Below, one piece after another: positions 1 through 6,177 of a stretch of DNA of 24,818 nucleotides. This DNA comes from JAWVZY01 sp033721955 (GTDB lineage: Bacteria; Patescibacteriota; Minisyncoccia; Spechtbacterales; 2-12-FULL-38-22), in NCBI GenBank assembly GCA_033721955.1, contig JAWVZY010000008.1:1-24818 (forward strand), written 5' to 3'. How positions within the stretch are numbered: the first letter of the stretch is position 1; every line of letters starts with the position of its first letter. The translations under genes were made by a program, and so were the position numbers. The notes under the pieces were generated by a model. That model saw only the letters and a list, made by a program, of their open reading frames with translations, searched no databases and had not been told where the DNA came from.

Positions 1-1
1 G

Positions 2-74
2 TGCGCCAGGATGGAATTGAACCATCGACCCCGGCTTTATAAGAGCCGTGCTCTAACCCCTGAGCTACTGGCGC
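2..74 (-). tRNA. tRNA-Ile (anticodon TAT)
   Basis: The minus strand folds into a full cloverleaf: 7-bp acceptor GCGCCAG/CTGGCGC, D-stem GCTC/GAGC, anticodon stem CGGCT/AGCCG with loop CTTATAA, and T-arm GATGG/CCATC with loop TTCAATT. The anticodon is TAT, which reads the isoleucine codon AUA directly. Most bacteria read AUA with a CAU tRNA modified to lysidine by TilS, so this is an uncommon choice. The window begins one base past the discriminator A, so it cannot be seen whether CCA is encoded. It is the last of four tRNAs downstream of rplS. Confidence 0.95.
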
Positions 75-80
75 GTTTTG

Positions 81-152
81 TGCCTGGGGTCAGATTTGAA
101 CTGACGACACGTGGCTCTTCAGGCCACTGCTCTACCCCTGAGCTACCCAGGC
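81..152 (-). tRNA. tRNA-Phe (anticodon GAA)
   Basis: Cloverleaf on the minus strand with acceptor GCCTGGG/CCCAGGC, anticodon stem GTGGC/GCCAC, loop CTGAAGA and T-arm GTCAG/CTGAC. The 3' CCA is not encoded. It is six bases from the tRNA-Ile and seven from the tRNA-Val, so the cluster is probably cut from one transcript. Confidence 0.96.
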
Positions 153-159
153 AACTCAG

Positions 160-233
160 TGGGCGATGTAGGACTCGAACCTACGGCCTTCTCGGTGTAA
201 ACGAGACGCTCTAGCCAGCTGAGCTAATCGCCC
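160..233 (-). tRNA. tRNA-Val (anticodon TAC)
   Basis: Cloverleaf on the minus strand with acceptor GGGCGAT/ATCGCCC, anticodon stem TCTCG/CGAGA and loop TTTACAC, giving anticodon TAC. Unlike the tRNA-Val(GAC) at 1713-1786, it has the normal U at position 33. Confidence 0.96.
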
Positions 234-255
234 ATAAAATTATTATATCATAGTG

Positions 256-339
256 TGCCGCGGGAGAGACTCGAACTCTCACCCCAAAAATGGGGACGGA
301 TTTTAAGTCCGCTGTGTATACCAATTCCACCACCGCGGC
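256..339 (-). tRNA. tRNA-Leu (anticodon TAA)
   Basis: Class II tRNA with a long variable arm on the minus strand. The acceptor is GCCGCGG/CCGCGGC, the anticodon loop is CTTAAAA, and the T-arm is GAGAG/CTCTC. It is the first tRNA after the rplS stop codon. No terminator or promoter is visible in the roughly 30 bases between them, so read-through from rplS is likely. Confidence 0.96.
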
Positions 340-369
340 AAAACGCTATTTGCCTTCCCGCCATTACTC

Positions 370-975
370 TTACTCCTCTTTTTGAGAATCTTCTTTTTTG
401 TTTTCAGATTCTTCTTTTTTTCCTTCATTCTTAGCTTCCTCTTGTTTTTCCTCCGATTCTTCCTCCTTTTTCTCTCCATTCTCTTGCTCTTTATCTTCTA
501 CTTCTTTTACTGCTTCCTCTTTTTGTTTTTCCCGAGGCTGGGCTTCTGCTTCTTGCTTTGCAGCCTCTTCTGCATCTCCTGGCTCTTCTTCTTTTTCTTC
601 TGTGCCACCCATATCATAAATTAAATTCTGAAGCTTTGTCTTCCTCTTTTTAACCTTTTTACCTACCTGGTCTCTTACATAATAAAGCTTGCTGCGCCTT
701 ACTTTTTCTCTTCTTAACACCTCTATTTTCTGAATTGAGGGCATGTGAAGAGGAAAAATCCGCTCTACACCAATTCCTCCCGCACCTATTTTGCGCACTG
801 TAAATGTACCGTTTAAACCTCTGCCGTGCTTTACAGCTATAACGAGACCTTCAAATATCTGCACCCTTTCCTTTCCTCCCTCACTTACCTTTTCATGCAC
901 ACGAACAACCTGCCCGGGGCGCATATCGGGAATGTTTTTCCTTAATTGATTTTTGGGTAATGTATTTACGTCCAT
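370..975 (-). CDS. rplS: 50S ribosomal protein L19 with a long charged tail
   Basis: This is ribosomal protein L19 of the large subunit, which sits near the interface with the small subunit. Residues 1 to about 115 match the family, including the run RPGQVVRVHEKV, the RVQIFEGLVI segment and the GVERIFPLHMPSI stretch. From about residue 117 to 201 the protein is an extension made almost wholly of Glu, Lys, Gln and Asn; the usual L19 is about 115 residues. The start was placed at 975 instead of the upstream ATG at 1011 because MDVNT is the expected N-terminus. An extended -10 (TGATATATT) ends seven bases before this ATG, which predicts a leaderless mRNA. The gene follows rluA by 19 bases and precedes four tRNAs. 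The tail is the odd part; the ribosomal identity is certain. Confidence 0.95.
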   Translation of the reverse strand: MDVNTLPKNQLRKNIPDMRPGQVVRVHEKVSEGGKERVQIFEGLVIAVKHGRGLNGTFTVRKIGAGGIGVERIFPLHMPSIQKIEVLRREKVRRSKLYYVRDQVGKKVKKRKTKLQNLIYDMGGTEEKEEEPGDAEEAAKQEAEAQPREKQKEEAVKEVEDKEQENGEKKEEESEEKQEEAKNEGKKEESENKKEDSQKEE

Positions 976-982
976 AACGATT

Positions 983-991
983 AATATATCA
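983..991 (-). promoter_or_regulatory. Extended -10 promoter of rplS
   Basis: On the minus strand, TG-A-TATATT is followed by seven bases and the rplS ATG. It overlaps the rluA stop region. No convincing -35 was seen. The expected start of transcription falls at or beside the A of ATG. Confidence 0.5.
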
Positions 992-994
992 CAT

Positions 995-1696
995 TTACTT
1001 ATTTTTATCAACAGAATTTAGGAAATTATCTAAATCTTTGGGTAATCTTAATTCAAATTCTAACATTGTCGACTTATCTGCAGGAATCCCCAAAAAATAC
1101 GCGTGAAGAAATAATCTTCCCAAATCTAGAGGACATTTCTTTTTTCCTCCATATATCTTATCGCATACTATGGGGTGGCCTATAGATGACAAGTGTACGC
1201 GTATCTGGTGAGTTCTGCCTGTCTTGGGACTAACTGATAAAAGTGAAAATTTATTATACTTTTCTAATAGTTCCCAACTTGTATAGGCATACCTTGTCTT
1301 GCTTGGCTTTATCTGGCTATATTCTTCTACTGTTATGCGCTTACCTTTATATGCTCCTATTTGCTTCTCTATTTTTCCTTTGCTTTTTGCGGGAATCCCC
1401 CATACAAGAGCATAATATTTCTTTTCTATCTCTCTTTTTTTAAATAATTCTTTTAATTTCTTGTAAGATGCTTGCGTTCTTGCAATAACTATAAGACCCG
1501 AAGTATCTCTATCTAACCTATGTACTATTCCGGGGCGATCCTCACCTTCTCCAACATCTTTAATTTCAGGATATTTAGAAAGCAATATATCGCTTAACGC
1601 ACTCTCTTTACTTTTGAGAGTAGGGTGCGTCAATAAGCCGGAGGGTTTGTTGGCTACTACCAAATCTTCATTTTCAAAAATAACTTCGATATTCAT
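995..1696 (-). CDS. RluA-family 23S rRNA/tRNA pseudouridine synthase
   Basis: This enzyme isomerises specific uridines of rRNA or tRNA to pseudouridine. The protein is 233 residues. It carries the RluA catalytic signature HRLDRDTSG with the catalytic aspartate at residue 62, and the later family motifs KKYYALVWG and GRTHQIRVHL. There is no N-terminal S4 RNA-binding domain, so it resembles the short RluA/RluC-like forms; the exact target cannot be read from sequence. The start was set at 1696 (MNIEVIF), because the open frame further upstream runs through the tRNA-Val gene. The order is tRNA-Val(GAC), this gene, rplS. No clear Shine-Dalgarno sequence precedes the start. Confidence 0.9.
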   Translation of the reverse strand: MNIEVIFENEDLVVANKPSGLLTHPTLKSKESALSDILLSKYPEIKDVGEGEDRPGIVHRLDRDTSGLIVIARTQASYKKLKELFKKREIEKKYYALVWGIPAKSKGKIEKQIGAYKGKRITVEEYSQIKPSKTRYAYTSWELLEKYNKFSLLSVSPKTGRTHQIRVHLSSIGHPIVCDKIYGGKKKCPLDLGRLFLHAYFLGIPADKSTMLEFELRLPKDLDNFLNSVDKNK

Positions 1697-1712
1697 GGCA
1701 ATTATCTTTCTG

Positions 1713-1786
1713 TGCGCGCGCCTGGATTCGAACCAGGGACCTTTTGCGTGTCGAGCAAACACTCTAACCAACTGAGCTACGCGCGC
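1713..1786 (-). tRNA. tRNA-Val (anticodon GAC), position 33 is C
   Basis: Cloverleaf on the minus strand with acceptor GCGCGCG/CGCGCGC, D-stem GCTC-type, anticodon stem TTTGC/GCAAA and T-arm CCTGG/CCAGG with loop TTCGAAT. The seven-base anticodon loop reads TCGACAC, so the anticodon is GAC (Val) and the base before it is C, where nearly all tRNAs carry U33. All other arms look intact. It lies 16 bases upstream of the rluA-family gene. Confidence 0.88.
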
Positions 1787-1797
1787 AAAATGCAAAA

Positions 1798-1822
1798 TAT
1801 AATAGTGCCCACAGGCACTATA
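1798..1822 (-). terminator. Hairpin A, terminator-like, behind the tRNA-Leu fragment
   Basis: ATAGTGCC and GGCACTAT form an 8-bp stem around a four-base loop. On the minus strand it is followed by TATATTTT. It has the same placement as hairpin B behind the intact tRNA-Leu(GAG), and it differs from B at one stem pair by a compensatory G-C to C-G exchange. Confidence 0.55.
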
Positions 1823-1833
1823 TTAACTTATTG

Positions 1834-1851
1834 TGCGCAGGAGAGGACTTG
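1834..1851 (-). repeat. Duplicated 3' end of tRNA-Leu(GAG)
   Basis: These 18 bases repeat exactly the last 18 bases of the tRNA-Leu(GAG) gene at 1986-2003: part of the T-loop, the 3' T-stem, the acceptor strand and the discriminator. Identity continues for several bases beyond the tRNA end. It is a truncated copy, not a functional tRNA. The two copies are offset by 152 bases, which resembles the att-site duplication left by elements that integrate in tRNA genes. Confidence 0.8.
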
Positions 1852-1924
1852 GCGTCAGCTCACTAAGCTCGGCTTTGCCTCGCTAAGTGGCTCCTGCCCG
1901 GGCTCGGCGCTTTGCGCCTCCGCC
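1851..1924. repeat. GC-rich pair of REP-like hairpins
   Basis: This stretch is markedly more GC-rich than its surroundings. It holds two related imperfect hairpins with TTT loops (plus strand): 1861-1889, CACT-A-AGC-TC-GGC-TTT and its mirrored arm, and 1901-1924, GGC-TC-GGCGC-TTT-GCGCC-TCC-GCC. Both share the core GCTCGGC / GCC-TC-GC with tandem G·A mismatches when read on the minus strand. A 28-codon open frame on the minus strand spans it but looks incidental. Confidence 0.6.
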
Positions 1925-1945
1925 TTTTCAATTCCTCTCATAACG

Positions 1946-1981
1946 AAACTATAATACTGCCTCATGGCAGTATTATAGTTT
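1946..1981 (-). terminator. Hairpin B, terminator of the tRNA-Leu(GAG) unit
   Basis: A perfect 16-bp inverted repeat, 1946-1961 against 1966-1981, with loop TCAT on the plus strand. It starts four bases after the 3' end of tRNA-Leu(GAG) on the minus strand. The outer stem is AT-rich and gives a short T-rich tail. It probably ends the tRNA-Ser to tRNA-Leu transcription unit. Confidence 0.65.
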
Positions 1982-1985
1982 ATTG

Positions 1986-2070
1986 TGCGCAGGAGAGGAC
2001 TTGAACCTCCACGGGATTAAATCCCACATGGCCCTCAACCATGCCTGTCTACCAATTCCAGCACCTGCGC
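1986..2070 (-). tRNA. tRNA-Leu (anticodon GAG)
   Basis: Class II tRNA on the minus strand with acceptor GCGCAGG/CCTGCGC, anticodon stem CATGG/CCATG, loop TTGAGGG, a long variable arm, and T-stem GGAGG/CCTCT. CCA is not encoded. Its 3' end is duplicated at 1834-1851. Confidence 0.96.
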
Positions 2071-2072
2071 AT

Positions 2073-2146
2073 TGGAGGCGCCGACGGGATTCGAACCCGT
2101 GTACGGGGTTTTGCAGACCCCTGCGTAACCACTCCGCCACGACGCC
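2073..2146 (-). tRNA. tRNA-Cys (anticodon GCA), CCA encoded
   Basis: Cloverleaf on the minus strand with acceptor GGCGTCG/CGGCGCC (one T·G pair), anticodon stem GGGGT/ACCCC, loop CTGCAAA and T-arm ACGGG/CCCGT. The discriminator is U73, an identity base for tRNA-Cys. Unlike the other tRNAs whose 3' flank can be read here, it encodes the 3' CCA (2073-2075). Confidence 0.96.
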
Positions 2147-2156
2147 ATGTATAAAT

Positions 2157-3146
2157 TTAATTTCTTACTTTCTGCAAACTATTTTGCACTGCTTTAAATA
2201 TTTTTTCTTTGGCTTCTTTTGCCGAACATTCCAAAGAAAATCCTGCAGCATATTTATGCCCCCCTCCTCCAAGCGCTTCAGCTATGCGAGATACGTCAAT
2301 ATCCTTAAATTTATCGCTTCTCAAGCTACCTTTAATTTTACCACGCTCATACTCTATGGCCAAAATAGAAAAATCGGTCTCATCCGCTGTATTCATGACA
2401 CTTATAAGCCCGGTAAAATCATCTAAAACTATACCAAATTTTTTAAATTCGTCAAAACTTACTATAGCATGCGAAAAATTATACTCCTGTTCAGTTTTCA
2501 TTTTCTGTAAAATATTGCCCCATATATTAAGAACTTCGGGTCTTTTGCCGGCAAATGTCTTTGAATGAATGGCATGGAGCGGAGCCCCCTTTTCTAAAAG
2601 CTCGCCTGCAACCTTAACTGTTCTGGCTGATGTATTATGAGCAAAAGCGCCCGTATCAGTTAAAATTCCGGTAAGCAGACAAAGAGCTGTTCTCTTTGAA
2701 ATATGCCAATTTACCTCACGCAAAAAATGATATACTAATTCGGCCGTTGAGGAAAATTGAGTTTCAATAATCTGTACATCTCCTCTTTGGCCTGAATAAG
2801 GATGGTGGTCAAAAGTTATTATTCTGGCACCCTGCGCTATGTCTTCGGGTAAATTGAGGCGTGAAAAATCACCATAATCTACACCTATTACAAGGTCGGG
2901 ATACCAGGATATTTTATCATTTAGCAATTCTTTGTCGGGCAAAAAATCCAAGGACTGCGGCACCTCCTTGTCCGTCATATATGGTATGGTATTTTTTCCT
3001 AAGTTTTCAGATATAGCCAGATGCAAGGCAAGGAGCGAACCCAAAGAATCTCCGTCAGGATTCTTATGTCCTGCAAGTAAAATATACTCGCTATCCTCTA
3101 TCATATGCTTCACGGTTTGAAATTTTTCCTTTATAGCAGAGGGCAT
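2157..3146 (-). CDS. DHH-family phosphoesterase (NrnA-like oligoribonuclease / pAp phosphatase)
   Basis: This 329-residue protein has the layout of NrnA-type enzymes, which degrade nanoRNAs and can dephosphorylate pAp with divalent metals. The first metal motif is H27 with DGDS at residues 31-34. The DHH motif proper is in FDHHP, near residue 113, and a VIGVDYGD motif lies before it. The C-terminal DHHA1 part ends in GGGGHKYAAGF. It lies 11 bases downstream of infB, where many bacteria have rbfA followed by nrnA; no rbfA is visible. It is probably co-transcribed with infB and followed by tRNA-Cys and tRNA-Leu(GAG). The family is certain; the natural substrate is inferred. Confidence 0.9.
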   Translation of the reverse strand: MPSAIKEKFQTVKHMIEDSEYILLAGHKNPDGDSLGSLLALHLAISENLGKNTIPYMTDKEVPQSLDFLPDKELLNDKISWYPDLVIGVDYGDFSRLNLPEDIAQGARIITFDHHPYSGQRGDVQIIETQFSSTAELVYHFLREVNWHISKRTALCLLTGILTDTGAFAHNTSARTVKVAGELLEKGAPLHAIHSKTFAGKRPEVLNIWGNILQKMKTEQEYNFSHAIVSFDEFKKFGIVLDDFTGLISVMNTADETDFSILAIEYERGKIKGSLRSDKFKDIDVSRIAEALGGGGHKYAAGFSLECSAKEAKEKIFKAVQNSLQKVRN

Positions 3147-3157
3147 CTTTTATAAAT

Positions 3158-4645
3158 TTAAATTTGGGGCTTTGCCTCTTTTTTCTCAATTGCCTCAAGA
3201 ACATCTCCTTCCTGTAATTTTATATTTCCGTCAAACAAAACACCTACCTCATCAGGCTTAGTTGCCTCTTCTATCGCCTTATCAACGCTCTTTAATTGGT
3301 TTAGCTTGCCTTTTCCAAGCACCTCTCCATCCCTTACAACCCTCAAAGGTAAACCACGTCGCAAACGTCCCTCTGTAATCTTGCCGCCCACTATCATACG
3401 CGAAGGTTCTGTTCTAAAAATTTTTAAAACTTTAAATTTTCCTGCAATCTCTTCTGTAACTTCAGTGGTGAGATGTTCGCTTATTAATTCACGCACACCC
3501 TCTACAAGATCATAAATAGTATTAAATACAGCAACAGGAACTTCCTGAAGCTCAGAAATATTTTTTGCCGGAGCACTTTGTTTAACTCGAAAACCCGCCA
3601 CAAATCCATTTCCATTAGCTGCAAGCCGAACGTCAGAGTCAGTTATATCTCCCACCCCCTCGCTAAGAACCCGCAACTTAAACTCCTCGCTGCGAATTGA
3701 ACGCAATACTTCATGAATTGCCTCCAGCGTGCCTTCGGCATCAGCGCGCAAAACCATATTTACAACCTGCTGCCCCTCTTCTACAGCCAAAAGGTGGCCT
3801 TCTTTATCTTTGCGCTCTTTTTTTGCGATTCTATTTTCTGCGGCTTTTTGATCTTCTGCATGAATAAACTTCTCCCCCACGCCAGGTACGCCTTGAAAAC
3901 CTAAAACAAACACAGGTGTTGAAGGGTCTGCTTTTTCAATGCCTTCTCCCAGAAAATCCTCCATCCCCCTGACCTTGGCCCAAGTACTTGACCCTGCTAT
4001 GATGCTGCCCATTTTCAAAACACCTTTATTAATTAATAAAGTACCCACAGCCCCTCTTTGTGTATCCATTGCAGATTCAATAACTACTGCTTCAAGATCT
4101 TCTTCTTTGCTATAAGTTAATTCCTCAAGCTCTGCTACAAGATTTATTATATCCAGCAGATCATCTATGCCCTGGCCGGTTTTTGCCGATATTTCAACAT
4201 TAGGGACCTGGCCCCCATATCCCTCTAAAAGTACGCTATTTTCAGTCAATTGATTTTTAACCTTTTGCACATCAGCTCCGGGCGTATCTATCTTATTTAT
4301 TGCGACAACAAATGGCAGGCCGCTTTTTTGAATAATAGATATTGCCTCCTTGGTCTGCGGCATTACGCCGTCATCTGCCGCTACAACTAAAATAGCTATA
4401 TCTGCCACCTGAACTCCGCGAGAGCGCATTGCTGTAAATGCCTCATGGCCGGGAGTGTCTATAAATGTTATTTTCTTACCGCTTTGCTCAATTTGATAAG
4501 CGCCTATATGCTGAGTTATGCCTCCTGACTCTTTTTCTGCCACCTTAGCCTTGCGAATATAATCCAAAATAGAAGTTTTGCCATGATCTACATGGCCAAC
4601 TATTACGACTACCGGCGGTCTATTTTTTTTATTATTTTTACTCAT
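3158..4645 (-). CDS. infB: Translation initiation factor IF-2, short form
   Basis: IF-2 is the GTPase that brings initiator tRNA to the ribosome and promotes subunit joining. The 495-residue protein starts almost directly at the G domain: G1 GHVDHGKT near residue 17, G3 DTPGH, G4 NKID and G5 SAKTG. Domain II, the IF2-specific domain III and the C-terminal tRNA-binding domain follow, with the IFRTEPSRMIVGGKI and LRRGLPLRVVRDGE segments in the C-terminal part. The long N-terminal region found in most bacterial IF-2 proteins, which may exceed 800 residues, is missing, as is common in reduced genomes. No Shine-Dalgarno sequence precedes the ATG. It sits 14 bases after the DUF4446 gene and 11 bases before the nrnA-like gene. 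Confidence 0.97.
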   Translation of the reverse strand: MSKNNKKNRPPVVVIVGHVDHGKTSILDYIRKAKVAEKESGGITQHIGAYQIEQSGKKITFIDTPGHEAFTAMRSRGVQVADIAILVVAADDGVMPQTKEAISIIQKSGLPFVVAINKIDTPGADVQKVKNQLTENSVLLEGYGGQVPNVEISAKTGQGIDDLLDIINLVAELEELTYSKEEDLEAVVIESAMDTQRGAVGTLLINKGVLKMGSIIAGSSTWAKVRGMEDFLGEGIEKADPSTPVFVLGFQGVPGVGEKFIHAEDQKAAENRIAKKERKDKEGHLLAVEEGQQVVNMVLRADAEGTLEAIHEVLRSIRSEEFKLRVLSEGVGDITDSDVRLAANGNGFVAGFRVKQSAPAKNISELQEVPVAVFNTIYDLVEGVRELISEHLTTEVTEEIAGKFKVLKIFRTEPSRMIVGGKITEGRLRRGLPLRVVRDGEVLGKGKLNQLKSVDKAIEEATKPDEVGVLFDGNIKLQEGDVLEAIEKKEAKPQI

Positions 4646-4659
4646 TTATACGTTTTATT

Positions 4660-5112
4660 TTAACTTTGCGCGCGTTTAATGGCTTCCTGTTCTTCTTTTG
4701 ATAATTGTTGGGCACTTTTACCTTCTATTATCTGCTTAGCATACACCTTACTACCCTCCGTGCTATACATTTGTGTAATAACAACCCCGTTATCCCTGCC
4801 ATCTAAAAATGCTATAGAAAAGCTGTGCTCACCACCCATATCCTTAAAAGGATTGAATTTAACCACGCCCATGCGCTGCATTGTGCCCTCAATTGCTTTT
4901 TTATTTTTATTGTCCTCATTAAATAATTTTTTGAGATCTTTCTCTACCTTTTCATGATTTTCTACAATATGAGCGAGCATTTTCATTATTGATTTCTTGT
5001 CAGCTCCTCCAAGCGCTTTGTCAATTTTATTTTCAGTTTTACGTATAAATAAAAACAGCCAAACTTCTCCGGCAATTACTGATATTAATAATATAAAGAT
5101 TGCAATTTCCAT
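4660..5112 (-). CDS. DUF4446 family membrane-anchored protein
   Basis: This 150-residue protein of unknown function starts with one membrane helix (residues about 3-24). A charged, probably coiled-coil stretch follows (about 40-75). It then has the family core VVKFNPFKDMGGEHSFSIAF and a C-terminal part with VYAKQIIEGKSAQQLSKEEQEAI. That core is typical of DUF4446, which is found in Gram-positive bacteria and in Patescibacteria. The soluble part should face the cytoplasm, judging by the lysines after the helix. It lies between tRNA-Ser and infB in one unit; no function can be assigned from this context. Confidence 0.82.
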   Translation of the reverse strand: MEIAIFILLISVIAGEVWLFLFIRKTENKIDKALGGADKKSIMKMLAHIVENHEKVEKDLKKLFNEDNKNKKAIEGTMQRMGVVKFNPFKDMGGEHSFSIAFLDGRDNGVVITQMYSTEGSKVYAKQIIEGKSAQQLSKEEQEAIKRAQS

Positions 5113-5127
5113 AAGCTACATTAGAAG

Positions 5128-5212
5128 CGGCGGGAGGAGGATTCGAACCTCCGGTACCTTGCGGCACAACTGTTTTCGAGACAGCCCCGTTCGTCCGCTC
5201 CGGCATCCCGCC
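5128..5212 (-). tRNA. tRNA-Ser (anticodon CGA)
   Basis: Class II tRNA on the minus strand: acceptor GGCGGGA/TCCCGCC, anticodon loop CTCGAAA, a long variable arm with GCCGCAAGG, T-arm GGAGG/CCTCC, and discriminator G73 as expected for serine. CCA is not encoded. It leads the unit that continues into DUF4446, infB and nrnA. Confidence 0.95.
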
Positions 5213-5223
5213 CAACCCTTACA

Positions 5224-5232
5224 TTAATATCA
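5224..5232 (-). promoter_or_regulatory. Extended -10 promoter of tRNA-Ser / infB unit
   Basis: On the minus strand, TG-A-TATTAA lies 11 bases before the 5' end of tRNA-Ser. It follows the terminator of the upstream membrane-protein gene, so a new promoter is expected here. The -35 is unclear. Confidence 0.4.
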
Positions 5233-5237
5233 CATAT

Positions 5238-5262
5238 AAAACCCCCCGTAAAGGAAGGTTTT
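5238..5262 (-). terminator. Rho-independent terminator after the DUF2238-like gene
   Basis: Read on the minus strand, AAAACCTTCC and GGGGGGTTTT pair over 10 bp (two G·T pairs) around loop TTTAC, ending in a short T-run. It lies 14 bases after the stop codon of the gene at 5277-5870. Confidence 0.75.
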
Positions 5263-5276
5263 GCTATAATATTAAC

Positions 5277-5870
5277 TTATTTTCGGGATTTATAGTGCAA
5301 ATAAATCACCGCTGTAAGAATCCCTAAAATATTTGCTATAACATCAAATATTGTATCCCGCCAACCGATACCTCCACCTCCCAGGACAAATGATGTATCC
5401 AAAAGACGATCCGAGGTCCATTCTAATATCTCCCAAAAGATACCCCCTGCAAAAACTAAAAAACTTGTGCGCCAAAGGGCTTTCTTTAGCGGCCAATTAC
5501 TATAATTTCTAAAAAAATATATAAACCCTAAAGTTAAAATAAGCGGAGTCGCATAGTGCATTAATTTATCATATTCAAATCCATATTGATAAAGCTTATA
5601 CAGGCCCAGGCCTCCCGCCCCGTTTATTAAAAGAGATAAAGTTAAAACATTCTGCATTTTTGCAACACCCCTCTCTTGGACTTTTTGCTTTGGCTTAAAT
5701 ATTAATCTGGGCAGGATAATAATAAACGCAGACACGAGAGCCAGTGTAGCCATAACAGGAATATTATAAAATCCTGGTAAAATATTTTTGGGAAGTGCAA
5801 GCAAAACAAGAGCGACTACAACATAAACCACAAAAAATATTCTTGAAAATTTTGGAGTTTTTCTAAGCAT
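5277..5870 (-). CDS. Integral membrane protein, DUF2238/YjdF-like
   Basis: This 197-residue protein has about six hydrophobic helices. Its polar residues cluster in a pattern seen in the DUF2238 (YjdF) family: KLMHYATPL around residue 101, FWEILEWTSD around 145, and WRDTIFDVIANILG near the C-terminus. The conserved His, Glu-Glu-Trp and Asp residues lie in or near membrane helices, which hints at a metal- or substrate-binding site, but the function of the family is not known. It overlaps the SemiSWEET stop codon by one base (TAATG), so the two are translationally coupled. A strong terminator follows. The family call is by motif recall only. Confidence 0.6.
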   Translation of the reverse strand: MLRKTPKFSRIFFVVYVVVALVLLALPKNILPGFYNIPVMATLALVSAFIIILPRLIFKPKQKVQERGVAKMQNVLTLSLLINGAGGLGLYKLYQYGFEYDKLMHYATPLILTLGFIYFFRNYSNWPLKKALWRTSFLVFAGGIFWEILEWTSDRLLDTSFVLGGGGIGWRDTIFDVIANILGILTAVIYLHYKSRK

Positions 5871-6124
5871 TACTTATATTTTATCTTTAAAAACAGCACC
5901 GATGCTGCAAGTACGAAAGTTATGATATTGGCTAAAATAATAGGCAGATCATTAACTAAAAAACCATAAACCGTCCACATAAATACTCCGCTACAAAAAG
6001 CTATATACATGCCAAGAGATATATCTTTTGTTTCCTTTAGCTTCCAGCTTTTTATAACCTGTGGAGCAAATGAAAAGGTGGTAAGACCTGCCGCCACCAA
6101 GCCTATTATTGTTATGTTATCCAT
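5870..6124 (-). CDS. SemiSWEET sugar transporter (PQ-loop, three helices)
   Basis: This 84-residue protein has three membrane helices. It shows the SemiSWEET/PQ-loop pattern SFAPQVIKSWKLKET followed by DISLGMY, a central W..YG in helix 2, and PIILANIITF in helix 3. SemiSWEETs form dimers that carry sugars such as sucrose or glucose across the membrane by facilitated diffusion. The start at 6124 is preferred to the ATG at 6142, because the upstream ATG lies inside the extended -10 element and would not be in the mRNA. The next gene overlaps the stop codon by one base. The substrate is not determinable. Confidence 0.85.
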   Translation of the reverse strand: MDNITIIGLVAAGLTTFSFAPQVIKSWKLKETKDISLGMYIAFCSGVFMWTVYGFLVNDLPIILANIITFVLAASVLFLKIKYK

Positions 6125-6132
6125 ATAATATA

Positions 6133-6141
6133 ATTGTAGCA
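6133..6141 (-). promoter_or_regulatory. Extended -10 promoter of the SemiSWEET gene
   Basis: TG-C-TACAAT on the minus strand ends eight bases before the chosen ATG. It matches the htrA promoter element base for base (TGCTACAAT). The transcript should have at most one or two leader bases. Confidence 0.55.
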
Positions 6142-6142
6142 T

Positions 6143-6171
6143 AAAAAAATCCGCCCCAATGTGAGGCGGAT
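6143..6171 (-). terminator. Rho-independent terminator after the orphan gene
   Basis: ATCCGCC and GGCGGAT form a 7-bp GC-rich stem, followed by a T-run on the minus strand. It lies just behind the stop codon at 6178. The stem sequence is nearly the same as that of the htrA/ychF terminator at 8596-8625. Confidence 0.85.
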
Positions 6172-6177
6172 GTTGGA

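Noticed and set aside
382..624. Plus-strand open frames rich in Phe, Leu and Ser
   Set aside because: They are the complement of the Lys/Glu-rich tail of L19 and have no promoter or ribosome binding site.
1854..1940. 28-codon minus-strand frame through the GC-rich hairpins
   Set aside because: It coincides with a structured repeat, lacks a start signal, and its composition follows from the palindromes.
1712..1954. Plus-strand open frame of 80 codons across the tRNA-Val region
   Set aside because: It runs antisense through a tRNA gene and two hairpins; no coding features.
1983..2426. Plus-strand open frame across tRNA-Leu and tRNA-Cys
   Set aside because: Shadow of two tRNA genes and of the nrnA-like gene.
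6125..6142. Upstream ATG of the SemiSWEET gene
   Set aside because: This ATG overlaps the -10 promoter element, so it should not be in the transcript.
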